Translations under genes and position numbers: made by a program | From: Hyphomicrobium sp. | Lineage (GTDB): Bacteria; Pseudomonadota; Alphaproteobacteria; Rhizobiales; Hyphomicrobiaceae | DNA length: 61,593 nt | Assembly: GCA_002928735.1 (NCBI GenBank) | Contig: PERL01000018.1 | Coordinates: 1-61,593 of the forward strand | Direction: 5' to 3' | Part shown: positions 36,126-45,130 of the stretch, piece by piece | Layout of the letters: every line of letters starts with the position of its first letter | Position numbering within the stretch: the first letter of the stretch is position 1 | Notes under the pieces: model-generated | The model's input: the letters and a program-made list of their open reading frames with translations, nothing else | The model's database searches: none | Told to the model about the DNA's origin: nothing

Positions 36126-36530
36126 ATGACATCCAGAACCGAACTCGCTGCCGGCGCAAGGCCATTGCACGGCATGTCCATTCTCATTGCCGAAGACGAT
36201 TGGCTGCTGGCCGATACCCTGGCTGTACTTCTCGAAGAACGCGGTGCCCAGATCATTGGGCCCACGCCGTCGACCGGCACCGCCATCTCGCTCGCGGCCA
36301 AATCGAAAATCGATTTCGCCCTCGTCGATATGAACTTGCAAGACTCCTTCTCCGATCCGTTGGTGGATACGTTGCAGGCTCACGGCGTACCATTCGCCAT
36401 TCTTACGGCCTACCGCGCCCTCCCAACCAACTGCGGGGAGCACGCGGTTGCATTGCTGCATAAGCCGATCGATCAAGCCCAACTGTTCGATTTGCTGCAA
36501 AGATTTGCGCCCGGCGCGACGGCACGCTGA
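36126..36530 (+). CDS. Single-domain response regulator
   Basis: The start at 36126 (MTSRTELAAG) is preferred over a longer frame. The 134-residue protein is one receiver domain: ILIAEDDWLLADTLAVLLEE gives the acidic pair, FALVDMNLQD the phosphoacceptor aspartate, LTAY the switch threonine, and LLHKPID the conserved Lys-Pro. There is no output domain, as in many partners of HWE kinases. It leads a tight cluster with a NYN protein (24-bp gap) and an HWE kinase, so these three probably act together. Confidence 0.9.
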   Translation: MTSRTELAAGARPLHGMSILIAEDDWLLADTLAVLLEERGAQIIGPTPSTGTAISLAAKSKIDFALVDMNLQDSFSDPLVDTLQAHGVPFAILTAYRALPTNCGEHAVALLHKPIDQAQLFDLLQRFAPGATAR

Positions 36531-36554
36531 AGTTTCGATAAAAGGGGTTTGCTA

Positions 36555-37163
36555 GTGAACTTTTATCCCACCGAAAAAACCATCGTCTTCATCGACGGAC
36601 CCGACCTGCACGGCATAGCCCGCTCAACCGGTTTCGATATCGACTTCAAGAAATTGAAGAGCTTTTTCCAGGACCGCACACACCTCGTGCGCGCGTTCTA
36701 TTACACAACCGTCGTTGTTCAGGACCAGCACGCCACCATTAAGCCGCTGGTCGATTGGTTGGAATACAACGGCTTCACCCTCGTCACCAAACCGGCCAAA
36801 GTCCGCATTGCCCCCGATGGGCGCCAACACATGAACACGAACATGCGCGTTGAACTGGCCGTTGATGCCTTGGAGTTTTCACAAACGGCCGACCATGTCG
36901 TTCTGTTCTCCAGCGATAGCGCCTATTGCCACCTTGTCGCCACTCTCCAACGCCGCGGCAAACGCGTGAGCATTGTTTCCACACTCGCCAACAACGGCGC
37001 AGCCGTCGCCGACGACCTGCGCCGTCAGGCCGATCAATTCATCGACCTCGTCGACATCGCGCCCAGCATCCGCCGCAAGATCAAAGACCGCGCCGAACCC
37101 ACCAGCGCGCGCACGCCAGCCCCCGCTCACACCGCCGATCTCGATCTCGATGACGGGAACTGA
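36555..37163 (+). CDS. LabA-like NYN domain protein (PIN-like putative ribonuclease)
   Basis: The GTG at 36555 follows AGGGG with 7-nt spacing and gives the typical start MNFYPTEKTIVFIDGPDLHG. The 202-residue protein has the NYN acidic residues (VFIDGPDLHG near the start, VDALEFSQTADHVVLFSSDS in the middle) and GKRVSIVSTLANNGAAVADDL, where LabA/DUF88 proteins have the last strand and helix. NYN domains are metal-dependent RNases related to PIN. It lies between a response regulator and an HWE kinase whose start overlaps its stop by 14 bp, an unusual setting. Confidence 0.88.
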   Translation: MNFYPTEKTIVFIDGPDLHGIARSTGFDIDFKKLKSFFQDRTHLVRAFYYTTVVVQDQHATIKPLVDWLEYNGFTLVTKPAKVRIAPDGRQHMNTNMRVELAVDALEFSQTADHVVLFSSDSAYCHLVATLQRRGKRVSIVSTLANNGAAVADDLRRQADQFIDLVDIAPSIRRKIKDRAEPTSARTPAPAHTADLDLDDGN

Positions 37164-39309
37164 TCCGGCAGCGACAACACCGTCCGCAAATCCGCAAGCC
37201 GCGGCACATCGAAACCTGCTCGATCTTCTGTCGCCACTCTTCGCGATCCGCCGGCTGCACCTTGTGCAGCGCATCGCCATCGCGCTTCTCCTCGTCTTTC
37301 TGGCTGCATGGGCACGCATAGCCTTCTTTTCTGACTTGAGCGGCCGATCCACATACGTCCCCTTCCACGTCGCCGTCGTTTTGGCGGCAGTTTTAATTGG
37401 CCCCGCCGGCTGCGCCGCTGCCACAATCGCCGCTCTTGTCACCACTCACAGCATCTTCTTTCCAATCCGCGACATCCATGACGCCACGATCGCCGCCACG
37501 TTCGCCGCCACGGCAACCTTACTCTCTGCTCTCATCGAACTCTTGATCACGACACAGCGGCGCATTCTCGTCGCCCAACAGAGACAAGAGCGCGACGCTC
37601 ACCTGAGGCTATTCATCGATCAGGCTCCCGTCGCCATCGCCATGTTCGACCGCGAAATGCGCTATCTCGCCGCCAGCCGCCGCTGGCACCAATATTATGG
37701 CCTCGGCGACATCGACCTCATTGGCCGCTGCCACTACGACGTCTTTCCAAATCTTCCGCCTGAATTCCGCAGTTTCCACGATCAGGGCTTCGCCGGGCTA
37801 TCATTACACTCGCAAACCGACGCCGAAATCCGCCTCCCCAATGGCCAGACCCGCTGGGACCGTTGGGAAATTCACCCCTGGCGCCACAGCGACGGTCAAA
37901 TCGGCGGCATTACGATTTTTACCGAAGATGTCGCCGCCGAGCGCAGCCTGCGCGAGAACAAGGACCATCTCAAACGCGCCCAAGCCGTCGCCCGCGTCGC
38001 AAGCTGGCGCATGGATTTCGCCGCTAACGAATTGAAGGGAACGTCACAAACCTTCGACCTTCTGGGTCAAACGCCCGATGCGCGCCTCGATTACGCCAGC
38101 TTGCTCGCGATGGTCCACGAAGACGACCGCGCGTTCGTCGGCGAAGCCCGCCAAAGCGTCGCGCGAGGACAGGCCTACGATGTCGAATACCGCTTCACCG
38201 TCGATGGCGGCGAACGCTGGATGCACGAGCGCTCGGAGCCGGAAATCGATGCGACTGGAAAAATCATCGGCGCCTTCGGCGTAATCCAGGACGTCACCGA
38301 GCGCAAAGCCATTGAGAAAAGCCTCGCCGCCAGCGAAGAACGCTTACGCCTCGCGCTCGAAGCCGCCGGCATGGCAGTCTGGGACCTCGATCTGCGCACA
38401 GGGGACGATGTCTGGAACGATCAGTCCTATCGCATGATCGGCTATGAGCCCGGCGAAATCGCCCCAGGGTTCGAGACCTGGTCGCGCCACATGCATCCCG
38501 ATGATCGCGACAGGGTCACCCGCAACTTCCTCCAGTCCCTACAGGCTGAAAGCGAGGTCGCCAACGAAAACCGCATGATCGACCGGCACGGCAACATTCG
38601 CTGGGTCTCCGCCCGCGGCCGTACCGCAGTCGACGCACAAGGCCGTCCCATGCGCTCCTATGGTGTCATCACCGACATCACCGAACTCAAGCAGGCCGAG
38701 GAGCGCGACCGGCTTCTATCGTCCGAACTCCACCACCGCGCCAAGAATCTCTTAGCCGTCGTCCAGGCCGTCGCCCTCCAGACCGCGCGTTATTGTAATC
38801 CGGAGCAATTCATCGGCGTGTTTGACCAGCGCCTCAAAAGCCTAGCCGCCAGCCACGATCTCCTCGTCAGTTCAAAGTGGCACAGCGTCGATTTCAGCGC
38901 CCTCGTCCACACTCAGTTAGCTCATTTCTCCGATCTCTTCGGGACGCGCATCACGCTCGTCGCCGAAAAAGCCGAACTGACCGCCGACGCCGCACAGGCC
39001 ATCGGATTAGCCCTCCACGAACTCGTCACCAACGCTGCAAAGTACGGTGCGCTGTCCTCTACTGAAGGCGCAATCACCATTACGCTGACGATCAACGAAA
39101 CCGGAAGTGGCCCCCGCGTCCATCTCCGCTGGCAGGAACACCGCGGACCCACCGTCAGCCAGCCGGTACGCCGCGGCTTCGGTCATTCCGTCCTCATGAA
39201 TATGGCCCCCTACAGCCTGGGCGCCACCGTCGATATGCGCTACCAGCCGGATGGCCTGATTTGGGAACTCGACGCCCCCGCAAATCTGGTTCTCAAGCCC
39301 GCGGCCTGA
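37150..39309 (+). CDS. Membrane HWE-family histidine kinase with three PAS domains
   Basis: The ATG at 37150 overlaps the NYN gene by 14 bp. The 719-residue protein has three to four N-terminal membrane helices (residues 30-145; IAIALLLVFLAAWARIAFF, VAVVLAAVLIGPAGCAAATI), then PAS domains at about 155-285, 295-420 and 430-555, and a C-terminal kinase. ELHHRAKNLLAVVQAVALQT holds the phosphoacceptor histidine, HELVTNAAKYGALSS the N-box, and LRWQEHRGP a W-x-E-like motif of the family. It likely phosphorylates the receiver protein encoded two genes upstream. Confidence 0.92.
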   Translation: MTGTDPAATTPSANPQAAAHRNLLDLLSPLFAIRRLHLVQRIAIALLLVFLAAWARIAFFSDLSGRSTYVPFHVAVVLAAVLIGPAGCAAATIAALVTTHSIFFPIRDIHDATIAATFAATATLLSALIELLITTQRRILVAQQRQERDAHLRLFIDQAPVAIAMFDREMRYLAASRRWHQYYGLGDIDLIGRCHYDVFPNLPPEFRSFHDQGFAGLSLHSQTDAEIRLPNGQTRWDRWEIHPWRHSDGQIGGITIFTEDVAAERSLRENKDHLKRAQAVARVASWRMDFAANELKGTSQTFDLLGQTPDARLDYASLLAMVHEDDRAFVGEARQSVARGQAYDVEYRFTVDGGERWMHERSEPEIDATGKIIGAFGVIQDVTERKAIEKSLAASEERLRLALEAAGMAVWDLDLRTGDDVWNDQSYRMIGYEPGEIAPGFETWSRHMHPDDRDRVTRNFLQSLQAESEVANENRMIDRHGNIRWVSARGRTAVDAQGRPMRSYGVITDITELKQAEERDRLLSSELHHRAKNLLAVVQAVALQTARYCNPEQFIGVFDQRLKSLAASHDLLVSSKWHSVDFSALVHTQLAHFSDLFGTRITLVAEKAELTADAAQAIGLALHELVTNAAKYGALSSTEGAITITLTINETGSGPRVHLRWQEHRGPTVSQPVRRGFGHSVLMNMAPYSLGATVDMRYQPDGLIWELDAPANLVLKPAA

Positions 39310-39316
39310 CCGGCTG

Positions 39317-42300
39317 TTACGACTCAGCCGCCGCCGGCTTGTCCGCATCGCGCAGCACGACATAGATCGCCGGGATCACCAGCACGGTGAGCAGCGTCGA
39401 CGACATCAGGCCGAACAACAGCGAAATCGCGAGCCCCTGAAAAATCGGATCGAACAAGATCACCGCCGCGCCGATCATAGCCGCAAGTGCCGTCAGAAGG
39501 ATTGGCTTGAACCGCACCGCACCCGCCTCCAGCAGGATCTCACGCAACGGCCGCTCCCGGTCCGGCGCGTGCCGGATAAAATCGATCAGTAGGATCGAGT
39601 TGCGCACGATAATGCCGGCCAGCGCAATAAACCCGATCATCGATGTCGCGCTGAACGGCGCCCCAAAGATCCAATGCCCGATCATGATGCCGATCAACGT
39701 CAACGGTACCGGCGTCAGCACGACAAGTGGCAGCTTCAGCGATCCGAACTGCGCCACAACAAGAATGTAGATGCCCAAGAGCGCCACAGCGAACGCCGCC
39801 CCCATGTCCCGGAAGGTCACATACGTCACCTCCCACTCGCCATCCCACAGAAGCGACGGCTTCGACGTATCCAGCGGCTGCCCATGAAACCGGATCTCAG
39901 GCGTGCCAAGCGCACCCCAGTTGTGCGCGGCGATCTTCTCGTTCACCGCCAGCATCCCGTAGATCGGCGCTTCGAACGCACCCGCCAATTCCGCCATCAC
40001 CATCTCGGCCGGCTGCCCATTGTGCCGGAAGATCGGATACGACGCCTTCCCCTCCTCGATCCGCACCACATCGCCCAACTGCACGATCGAGCGCTCGCCC
40101 GGCAGTGCATTCGCCGGCACCGGCGTCGACAGCGCCCGCTCCGTCAAAGCCAGCCCACTCTTGGGCAACTGCACGGCAATCTCCACCGGATGCCGCCCAC
40201 CGCCCCGATGCGAATAGCCGACCGGAACACCGCCGAGATACGCCTGCACGGTGTCGTACACATCCCGCTCGTCGACCTTGTAAAATTCGAGCTGATCCTG
40301 CGCGATCACGATCCGCTGGCGCACGCCCTGCACCCCGAAGCTGTCATCGTCATCGACGATGTAGGGCACCGACCGGAAGATCTCGCGCAATTGCGACGCC
40401 ACAGCGCGCCGCGTCTCCGCATCCGGACCATAGACCTCCGCCAACAGCGTCGCGAGCACTGGCGGCCCCGGCGGCACTTCCACAATCTTCACCGCCGACT
40501 TATCCGGCAACGCGAGTGACTTCAGCCGCTCGCGCACATCGATCGCAATCGCATGGCTCGTCCGCTGCCGATCGTGCTTCGGTGTCAGATTAAGTTGCAA
40601 CTCGCCCTGCTGCGGCTCGCTGCGCAAATACGCATGCCGCACGAGACCATTGAAGTTGAACGGCGCGGCCGTCCCCACATACCCCTGGATCGACGCTAGT
40701 TCGTCCAGATCAGCCAACCGCTGCGCCGCATCGCTTAAGACGCGGTCGGTCTCTTCCAGTGTCGCCCCGCGCGGCAAGTCCACGACAACCTGCAACTCGG
40801 ATTTGTTGTCGAATGGCAGCAGCTTCACCGTCACCAGCTTTGCCGCAACGAGCCCCATCGACAACAGCGTCGCCAGACCCACGAGCACGAGAAACAGCCA
40901 CGCCCGCCGCCGTGTCGCAAGGATCGGCCGCGCCACCCAGTCATAGAGCGCACTGAGCATCGATGGCGCTTCGCCGTGTCCCGCACCAGCCCCATGCCCC
41001 GCGCCGCCAAACCGCAGCATCAGCCAAGGCGTCACGGTCACCGCCACGAAGAACGACAGGATCATTGCGGAAGACGCATTCGCCGGAATGGGGCTCATGT
41101 ACGGGCCCATCAGACCGGAGACGAACAGCATCGGCAGCAGCGCCGCCACAACCGTCAGCGTCGCCACGATCGTCGGATTGCCGACCTCCGCCACCGCCTC
41201 GATCGCTGCATCCACCCGGCTCCGCCCATCCTTCATTGCCCAATGCCGCGCGATGTTTTCGATCACCACGATCGCATCGTCGACCAGAATACCGATCGAA
41301 AAGATGAGCGCGAACAAGCTCACGCGGTTGATCGTGTAGCCCATCATCCAGGATGCGAAGAGTGTCAGAAGGATCGTCACAGGTATGACGACGGCCACGA
41401 CGCCCGCCTCGCGCCATCCAATCGCAAAACCGACGAGCAGGACGATCGAAACGGTTGCAAGCCCCAGATGATAGAGCAGCTCGTCCGCCTTCTCGTTGGC
41501 CGTCTCTCCGTAGTCGCGCGTGACGATCACCTCGATGTCATCGGGGATGAGGCGACCCTTCAGATCCTCAAGTCGTTCCTTAACCCGCTCGGATATGACA
41601 ACCGCATTGGCCCCCGCGCGCTTCGCCAGCGCCACCGTCACGGCTGGAACCCGCGTCAGCGTCCCATCGTCAGCCTTGCGGAAGTGCCACGCCCGGCGCT
41701 CAAGAGGCTTGGCACCCACCACCACGTTGGCAACATCGCGCACATAGACAGGCCGTCCGTCGCGCGTGCCCATCACCAGCAAACCGATATCGGGCACCCC
41801 CGACAGCGTCTGCCCCGCCGACACCGACACGGTGCGGCCCTGGTCGCGAATATGACCCGCCAGAAACGAGCGGTTCGCCTGCTGCACTTTGTTGACCAAC
41901 TGCTGCAGCGTCACGCCAAAAAGCGAAAGCTTCTCCGGATCGGGTTCCACCCGGATCTGATCCGGCCGCCCGCCGGCAATAAAACTAAGGCCAACATCAT
42001 CGAGCTTGGCGAGTTCGATCTGCAGGTTTTCCGCCATGTGATAGAGCGCATTATCCTGCCAACGCCCCGCCGCTTCCGGCTTCGGCGCCAAGGTCAGCGT
42101 CAGGATGGCGACGTCGTCGATGCCACGCCCGACGATCAACGGCTCTGGGATCCCGATCGGAATACGGTCGAGATTGCCCCTAATCTTCTCATGCACGCGG
42201 ACAATCGCCTCGTCCGCCGTCGTGCCGACCAGAAACCGTGCCGTCACCACCGCGCGGTCATCCGTCGTGTTCGAGTAGACGTGCTCGACTCCGTTGATCG

Positions 42301-42559
42301 CTTTGACGATCGTCTCCAGCGGCTCAGATACCAGCCGCACCGCATCTTCCGCCTTGAGCCCGTCCGCGCGCACCATGATGTCGACCATCGGCACGGAAAT
42401 CTGCGGCTCCTCTTCGCGCGGCAGCGCAAACAAAGCCAAAAGCCCGAGCGCCAGCGCCGCCAGAAGAAACAGCGGCGTCAGCGTGGAATTGATGAAGGCT
42501 TTGGTCAGCCGGCCCGAAAGCCCCAGGCTAACCGTTGTATCGGGGCGCTCAGTCATCAT
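39317..42559 (-). CDS. RND efflux pump inner-membrane permease
   Basis: The 1080-residue protein has the full RND layout: a first helix (TLTPLFLLAALALGLLALFA), two large periplasmic loops, and helix bundles around GFAIGWREAGVVAVVIPVTI and IGIMIGHWIFGAPFSATSMI. The helix 4 region contains SIGILVDDAIVVIENIARH, with the Asp-Asp pair needed for proton coupling. It belongs to the group related to hydrophobe/amphiphile or heavy-metal exporters; the substrate cannot be told. Its start overlaps the stop of the adaptor gene by 4 bp. No TolC-type outer-membrane gene is adjacent. Confidence 0.93.
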   Translation of the reverse strand: MMTERPDTTVSLGLSGRLTKAFINSTLTPLFLLAALALGLLALFALPREEEPQISVPMVDIMVRADGLKAEDAVRLVSEPLETIVKAINGVEHVYSNTTDDRAVVTARFLVGTTADEAIVRVHEKIRGNLDRIPIGIPEPLIVGRGIDDVAILTLTLAPKPEAAGRWQDNALYHMAENLQIELAKLDDVGLSFIAGGRPDQIRVEPDPEKLSLFGVTLQQLVNKVQQANRSFLAGHIRDQGRTVSVSAGQTLSGVPDIGLLVMGTRDGRPVYVRDVANVVVGAKPLERRAWHFRKADDGTLTRVPAVTVALAKRAGANAVVISERVKERLEDLKGRLIPDDIEVIVTRDYGETANEKADELLYHLGLATVSIVLLVGFAIGWREAGVVAVVIPVTILLTLFASWMMGYTINRVSLFALIFSIGILVDDAIVVIENIARHWAMKDGRSRVDAAIEAVAEVGNPTIVATLTVVAALLPMLFVSGLMGPYMSPIPANASSAMILSFFVAVTVTPWLMLRFGGAGHGAGAGHGEAPSMLSALYDWVARPILATRRRAWLFLVLVGLATLLSMGLVAAKLVTVKLLPFDNKSELQVVVDLPRGATLEETDRVLSDAAQRLADLDELASIQGYVGTAAPFNFNGLVRHAYLRSEPQQGELQLNLTPKHDRQRTSHAIAIDVRERLKSLALPDKSAVKIVEVPPGPPVLATLLAEVYGPDAETRRAVASQLREIFRSVPYIVDDDDSFGVQGVRQRIVIAQDQLEFYKVDERDVYDTVQAYLGGVPVGYSHRGGGRHPVEIAVQLPKSGLALTERALSTPVPANALPGERSIVQLGDVVRIEEGKASYPIFRHNGQPAEMVMAELAGAFEAPIYGMLAVNEKIAAHNWGALGTPEIRFHGQPLDTSKPSLLWDGEWEVTYVTFRDMGAAFAVALLGIYILVVAQFGSLKLPLVVLTPVPLTLIGIMIGHWIFGAPFSATSMIGFIALAGIIVRNSILLIDFIRHAPDRERPLREILLEAGAVRFKPILLTALAAMIGAAVILFDPIFQGLAISLLFGLMSSTLLTVLVIPAIYVVLRDADKPAAAES

Positions 42560-43596
42560 GGCTGCACGATGCGGTCACCGGCCTTCACGCCGGACAGGAT
42601 TTCAACATCCGTGTTGGCAGCCCCGGGCACCGTTTGCCCCAACTGCACCACCACATCGATCGGCCGGCCGTCCTCGCCCAGCATGCGCACATAATCGAGC
42701 CCGAAGCGCTTGAAGGTCAGCCCCGCCGGCAGCGCGATCGCAGACCGCTTGCCCGCCGAGATCCAAACGAGCGTCCGCTCGCCGACGTAGTAGTCCCCGA
42801 GCCCGGCGACATCCGCGTCTGCGATCACCCGGCCCGACTGGATCTCTGGATAAACGAGTGCAATCCGCCCCTCGGCACCCGGCCCACCGCTAGCCGGCAA
42901 ACCGCGCGGGCCCACCTGCAGCGCATCGCCAGCGCGCATATGCCGGGCGTGGCGCTCGGGCACCTCAAGCCGCAGTAAATAGGCATTCGCCGCGATGGTG
43001 GCGATGCTCTCACCCGCCATCACCACGCTGCCTTCCGTCACCGGCACTCGGAGAATGCGCCCATCCGCAGGCGCCAGCACTTCGCCCTCTTCCGCCTCCT
43101 TCAAAATCACGTCCCGCTCCGAGCGCGCGGATTTGAGATCGTTGGTCGCGACATCGAACGCGGTTGTCGCTTGATCAAGCCGTGCTTGGGGTGCCACGCC
43201 GCGCCGCAACAGTTCCGCCGTCCGGTCGAGTTCCGCCTTGGCGGTGGCGACCCGCGATTGGATCGCCACGATCTGCGCGTCCGATGCCTTGAGCCTCAGC
43301 GCGATCTTGGGATCGACCACCGTGCCGAGCACCTTTCCGGCTGTCACAAGATCACCCTCGTTGACAGCCAGCGTGGCAACCGTTCCGGGAGTGCGCACGC
43401 GCGCCTCGACGACTTTCTTGCTTCGTACCGTCGCCAACACGGATTTGAGATCGTCGATCTCGCGCAATTCGGCCACGAGCGCCACCTGGGCCGCTCCCTC
43501 AGGCGCGGCTGCGGTCTCGGCCCCGCGCGCGCCCGGCGCCGCATGCAGCGCCACGATCGAAACACAGATCAAAGCGGCCAACTTGAAGTTTGCCAC
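42556..43596 (-). CDS. RND efflux periplasmic adaptor (membrane fusion protein)
   Basis: The 346-residue adaptor has a signal peptide (LAALICVSIVALHAAPGARG), a barrel-sandwich hybrid (ARVRTPGTVATLAVNEGDLV) and an alpha-helical hairpin (LKASDAQIVAIQSRVATAKA, then TAELLRRGVAPQARLDQATT). It would link the permease to an outer-membrane channel. The gene is upstream of and translationally coupled to the permease. Regulatory genes that often flank such pumps (TetR, MarR) are absent here. Confidence 0.92.
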   Translation of the reverse strand: MANFKLAALICVSIVALHAAPGARGAETAAAPEGAAQVALVAELREIDDLKSVLATVRSKKVVEARVRTPGTVATLAVNEGDLVTAGKVLGTVVDPKIALRLKASDAQIVAIQSRVATAKAELDRTAELLRRGVAPQARLDQATTAFDVATNDLKSARSERDVILKEAEEGEVLAPADGRILRVPVTEGSVVMAGESIATIAANAYLLRLEVPERHARHMRAGDALQVGPRGLPASGGPGAEGRIALVYPEIQSGRVIADADVAGLGDYYVGERTLVWISAGKRSAIALPAGLTFKRFGLDYVRMLGEDGRPIDVVVQLGQTVPGAANTDVEILSGVKAGDRIVQP

Positions 43597-43708
43597 GACG
43601 TGAGCCTCCAGTGCAGAACAGTAGCAGAATAAACCGCACTGCCCGTTACGCCCCTACAGACCCAGGGTCAGTGACGAAAGTCCCAGTCCCACCACACCCT
43701 CCCCGAGC

Positions 43709-44614
43709 TTACGTTTCGGCGTCTTCGCTTCGACGGCGATCGCGCCATTTCTGTTTGGTTTCGGGTTTACGAGTCGCTCTGTCCGGTTTCCGTGGGCTAG
43801 CCTCTTCCCTGGCGTCAACGTCCAGCCGTATCCAGCTTTCAACGGAACGCATGCCGGGAGTATCGATGATGCATCCTCCACCTGCGCGCTGGAAGAGTTG
43901 CCGATGCGTCGTCGTGTGCCGGCCGCGACTATCGTGCAAGCGGACCGGCTGGGTGGCCTGCGCATCGTGACCCAGCAGCATGTTGGTCAAAGTTGATTTT
44001 CCAACTCCCGACGAACCGATCAGCCCAACGGTCTGGTTCTTACTGAAGTAATGTTCAAATGCGTCGAGGCCTTCCCGCGAGCGTGCACTGATGACGTGCA
44101 CCGGGACGCCGTTTGCAAGTGCCGCTATCTGTCCGGTGAATATCCCCACATCATCGGCCAGATCCGCTTTGTTCAAGATGACGACGGGAGCGGCCCCGCT
44201 ATCGCCCACGAGCGCGAGCAAACGTTCCAGACGCGCCGGATTGAAATCACCGTCGGGGGCAGTGACGATGAAAACGAAATCAATATTCGCCGCTAACACT
44301 TGCGGCCGGTCTTCTCCCGATGCTTTGCGAATGAGGGCGCTCGTGCGCGGCAGGAGGGCTTCTATCCGGGCTGGCCCGTCTGCCAACGCGGGGCGCAAGG
44401 CAACGAAGTCTCCCACTGCGGGAAGATCGGACCGCAGGGTGGCCTCGTTGCGCAGACGTCCTGAAAGTTCGGCTGAAACCTCCCCGGCGGTCGTGACAAC
44501 TTGAAAATGGCTACGGTGCTCACTGACGACACGCCCCGGCACGAAGCCGTCCGCGGCATATTCAGCAAAAGCGTCGCCGCGCAGGGGACTCCAGCCAAAG
44601 TGCTCAAGATTCAT
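43709..44614 (-). CDS. rsgA: RsgA-like ribosome-assembly GTPase lacking the zinc domain
   Basis: RsgA is a circularly permuted GTPase that checks 30S subunit maturation. The protein has the OB domain (VPGRVVSEHRSHFQVVTTAG), then the permuted order NKAD (G4), then the P-loop GSSGVGKSTL (G1), the TTTH segment and DTPGMR (G3). The usual C-terminal zinc domain, with its Cys-x4-Cys-x-His-x5-Cys pattern, is absent: after PGMRSVESW the sequence goes within about 15 residues to the basic tail. At 301 residues it is some 40-50 shorter than standard. GGAGG precedes the start, and a TTG one codon upstream is an alternative start. Confidence 0.85.
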   Translation of the reverse strand: MNLEHFGWSPLRGDAFAEYAADGFVPGRVVSEHRSHFQVVTTAGEVSAELSGRLRNEATLRSDLPAVGDFVALRPALADGPARIEALLPRTSALIRKASGEDRPQVLAANIDFVFIVTAPDGDFNPARLERLLALVGDSGAAPVVILNKADLADDVGIFTGQIAALANGVPVHVISARSREGLDAFEHYFSKNQTVGLIGSSGVGKSTLTNMLLGHDAQATQPVRLHDSRGRHTTTHRQLFQRAGGGCIIDTPGMRSVESWIRLDVDAREEASPRKPDRATRKPETKQKWRDRRRSEDAET

Positions 44615-44654
44615 CAAGAATTACGCCTCCGGCAGCTTGATCTGCGACCAATCT

Positions 44655-44683
44655 CTTAGCACCCATGGCCCATAAGTGCTAAG
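44655..44683. promoter_or_regulatory. 8-bp dyad in the divergent rsgA / gcrA-like region
   Basis: CTTAGCAC and GTGCTAAG form a perfect inverted repeat with a 13-bp spacer, so the half-site centres are 21 bp apart, two helical turns. It lies 40 bp upstream of rsgA and 124 bp upstream of the GcrA-like gene, a good place for a dimeric regulator. Confidence 0.55.
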
Positions 44684-44806
44684 GTGATTGGCTAAGCTTC
44701 AGCGCCTTCAGCGACTCTGGTGGTCGTAACGCACACGTCGTGCCACGCGCCCAAAACAACCCGCCGCTATTTCTCGTGCCCGCAATCATGCGCGGCATAT
44801 GTGCCA

Positions 44807-45073
44807 ATGAAAGTTCGTTTCATGTTCCCAGTTCGAAAGCCGACAATGCCCGCCCCGCTGCCGGAGCCGGTCATCCCGCTCGAACAGAGAAAGTCGATCG
44901 AAACGCTGATGGCGCATGACTGCCGCTGGCCCATCGGCGATCCGCAAAACGCGGACTTCCATTTTTGCGGCAAGCAAAAGGTCGACGGTCATCCCTACTG
45001 CGACTTCCACGTTCGCCGCGCCAACCAACCGACGAGGCCACGCACCGTGTCCTATCCGCTTTTAGCAGGCTAA
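44807..45073 (+). CDS. GcrA C-terminal (sigma-interacting) domain protein without DNA-binding domain
   Basis: The 88-residue protein matches the C-terminal part of the cell-cycle regulator GcrA: PEPVIPLEQRKSIETLMAHD then CRWPIGDPQNADFHFCGKQK and GHPYCDFHVRRANQP. Cys39, Cys54, Cys65 and His68 form a likely zinc site. In GcrA this region contacts the housekeeping sigma factor, while the N-terminal helix-turn-helix binds methylated GANTC sites. Here no helix-turn-helix is encoded upstream in any frame: only 190 bp separate it from rsgA. The frame is open to 44720 with unlikely sequence. It could titrate sigma or act with a partner; both are inferences. Confidence 0.75.
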   Translation: MKVRFMFPVRKPTMPAPLPEPVIPLEQRKSIETLMAHDCRWPIGDPQNADFHFCGKQKVDGHPYCDFHVRRANQPTRPRTVSYPLLAG

Positions 45074-45130
45074 GGCGGCGCGGGTTACACGGAGGTCTGT
45101 GGGCCAGCAGTCTGTCAGGGAATGTGCGAA

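Noticed and set aside
40976-42694. 572-codon open frame on the plus strand opposite the RND permease
   Set aside because: Arg/His-rich product with no domain; shadow of the permease gene.
45070-45130. Upstream ATG (45122) as start of the small helical protein
   Set aside because: The AGGGA site is only one base away from it; the ATG at 45131 has normal spacing.
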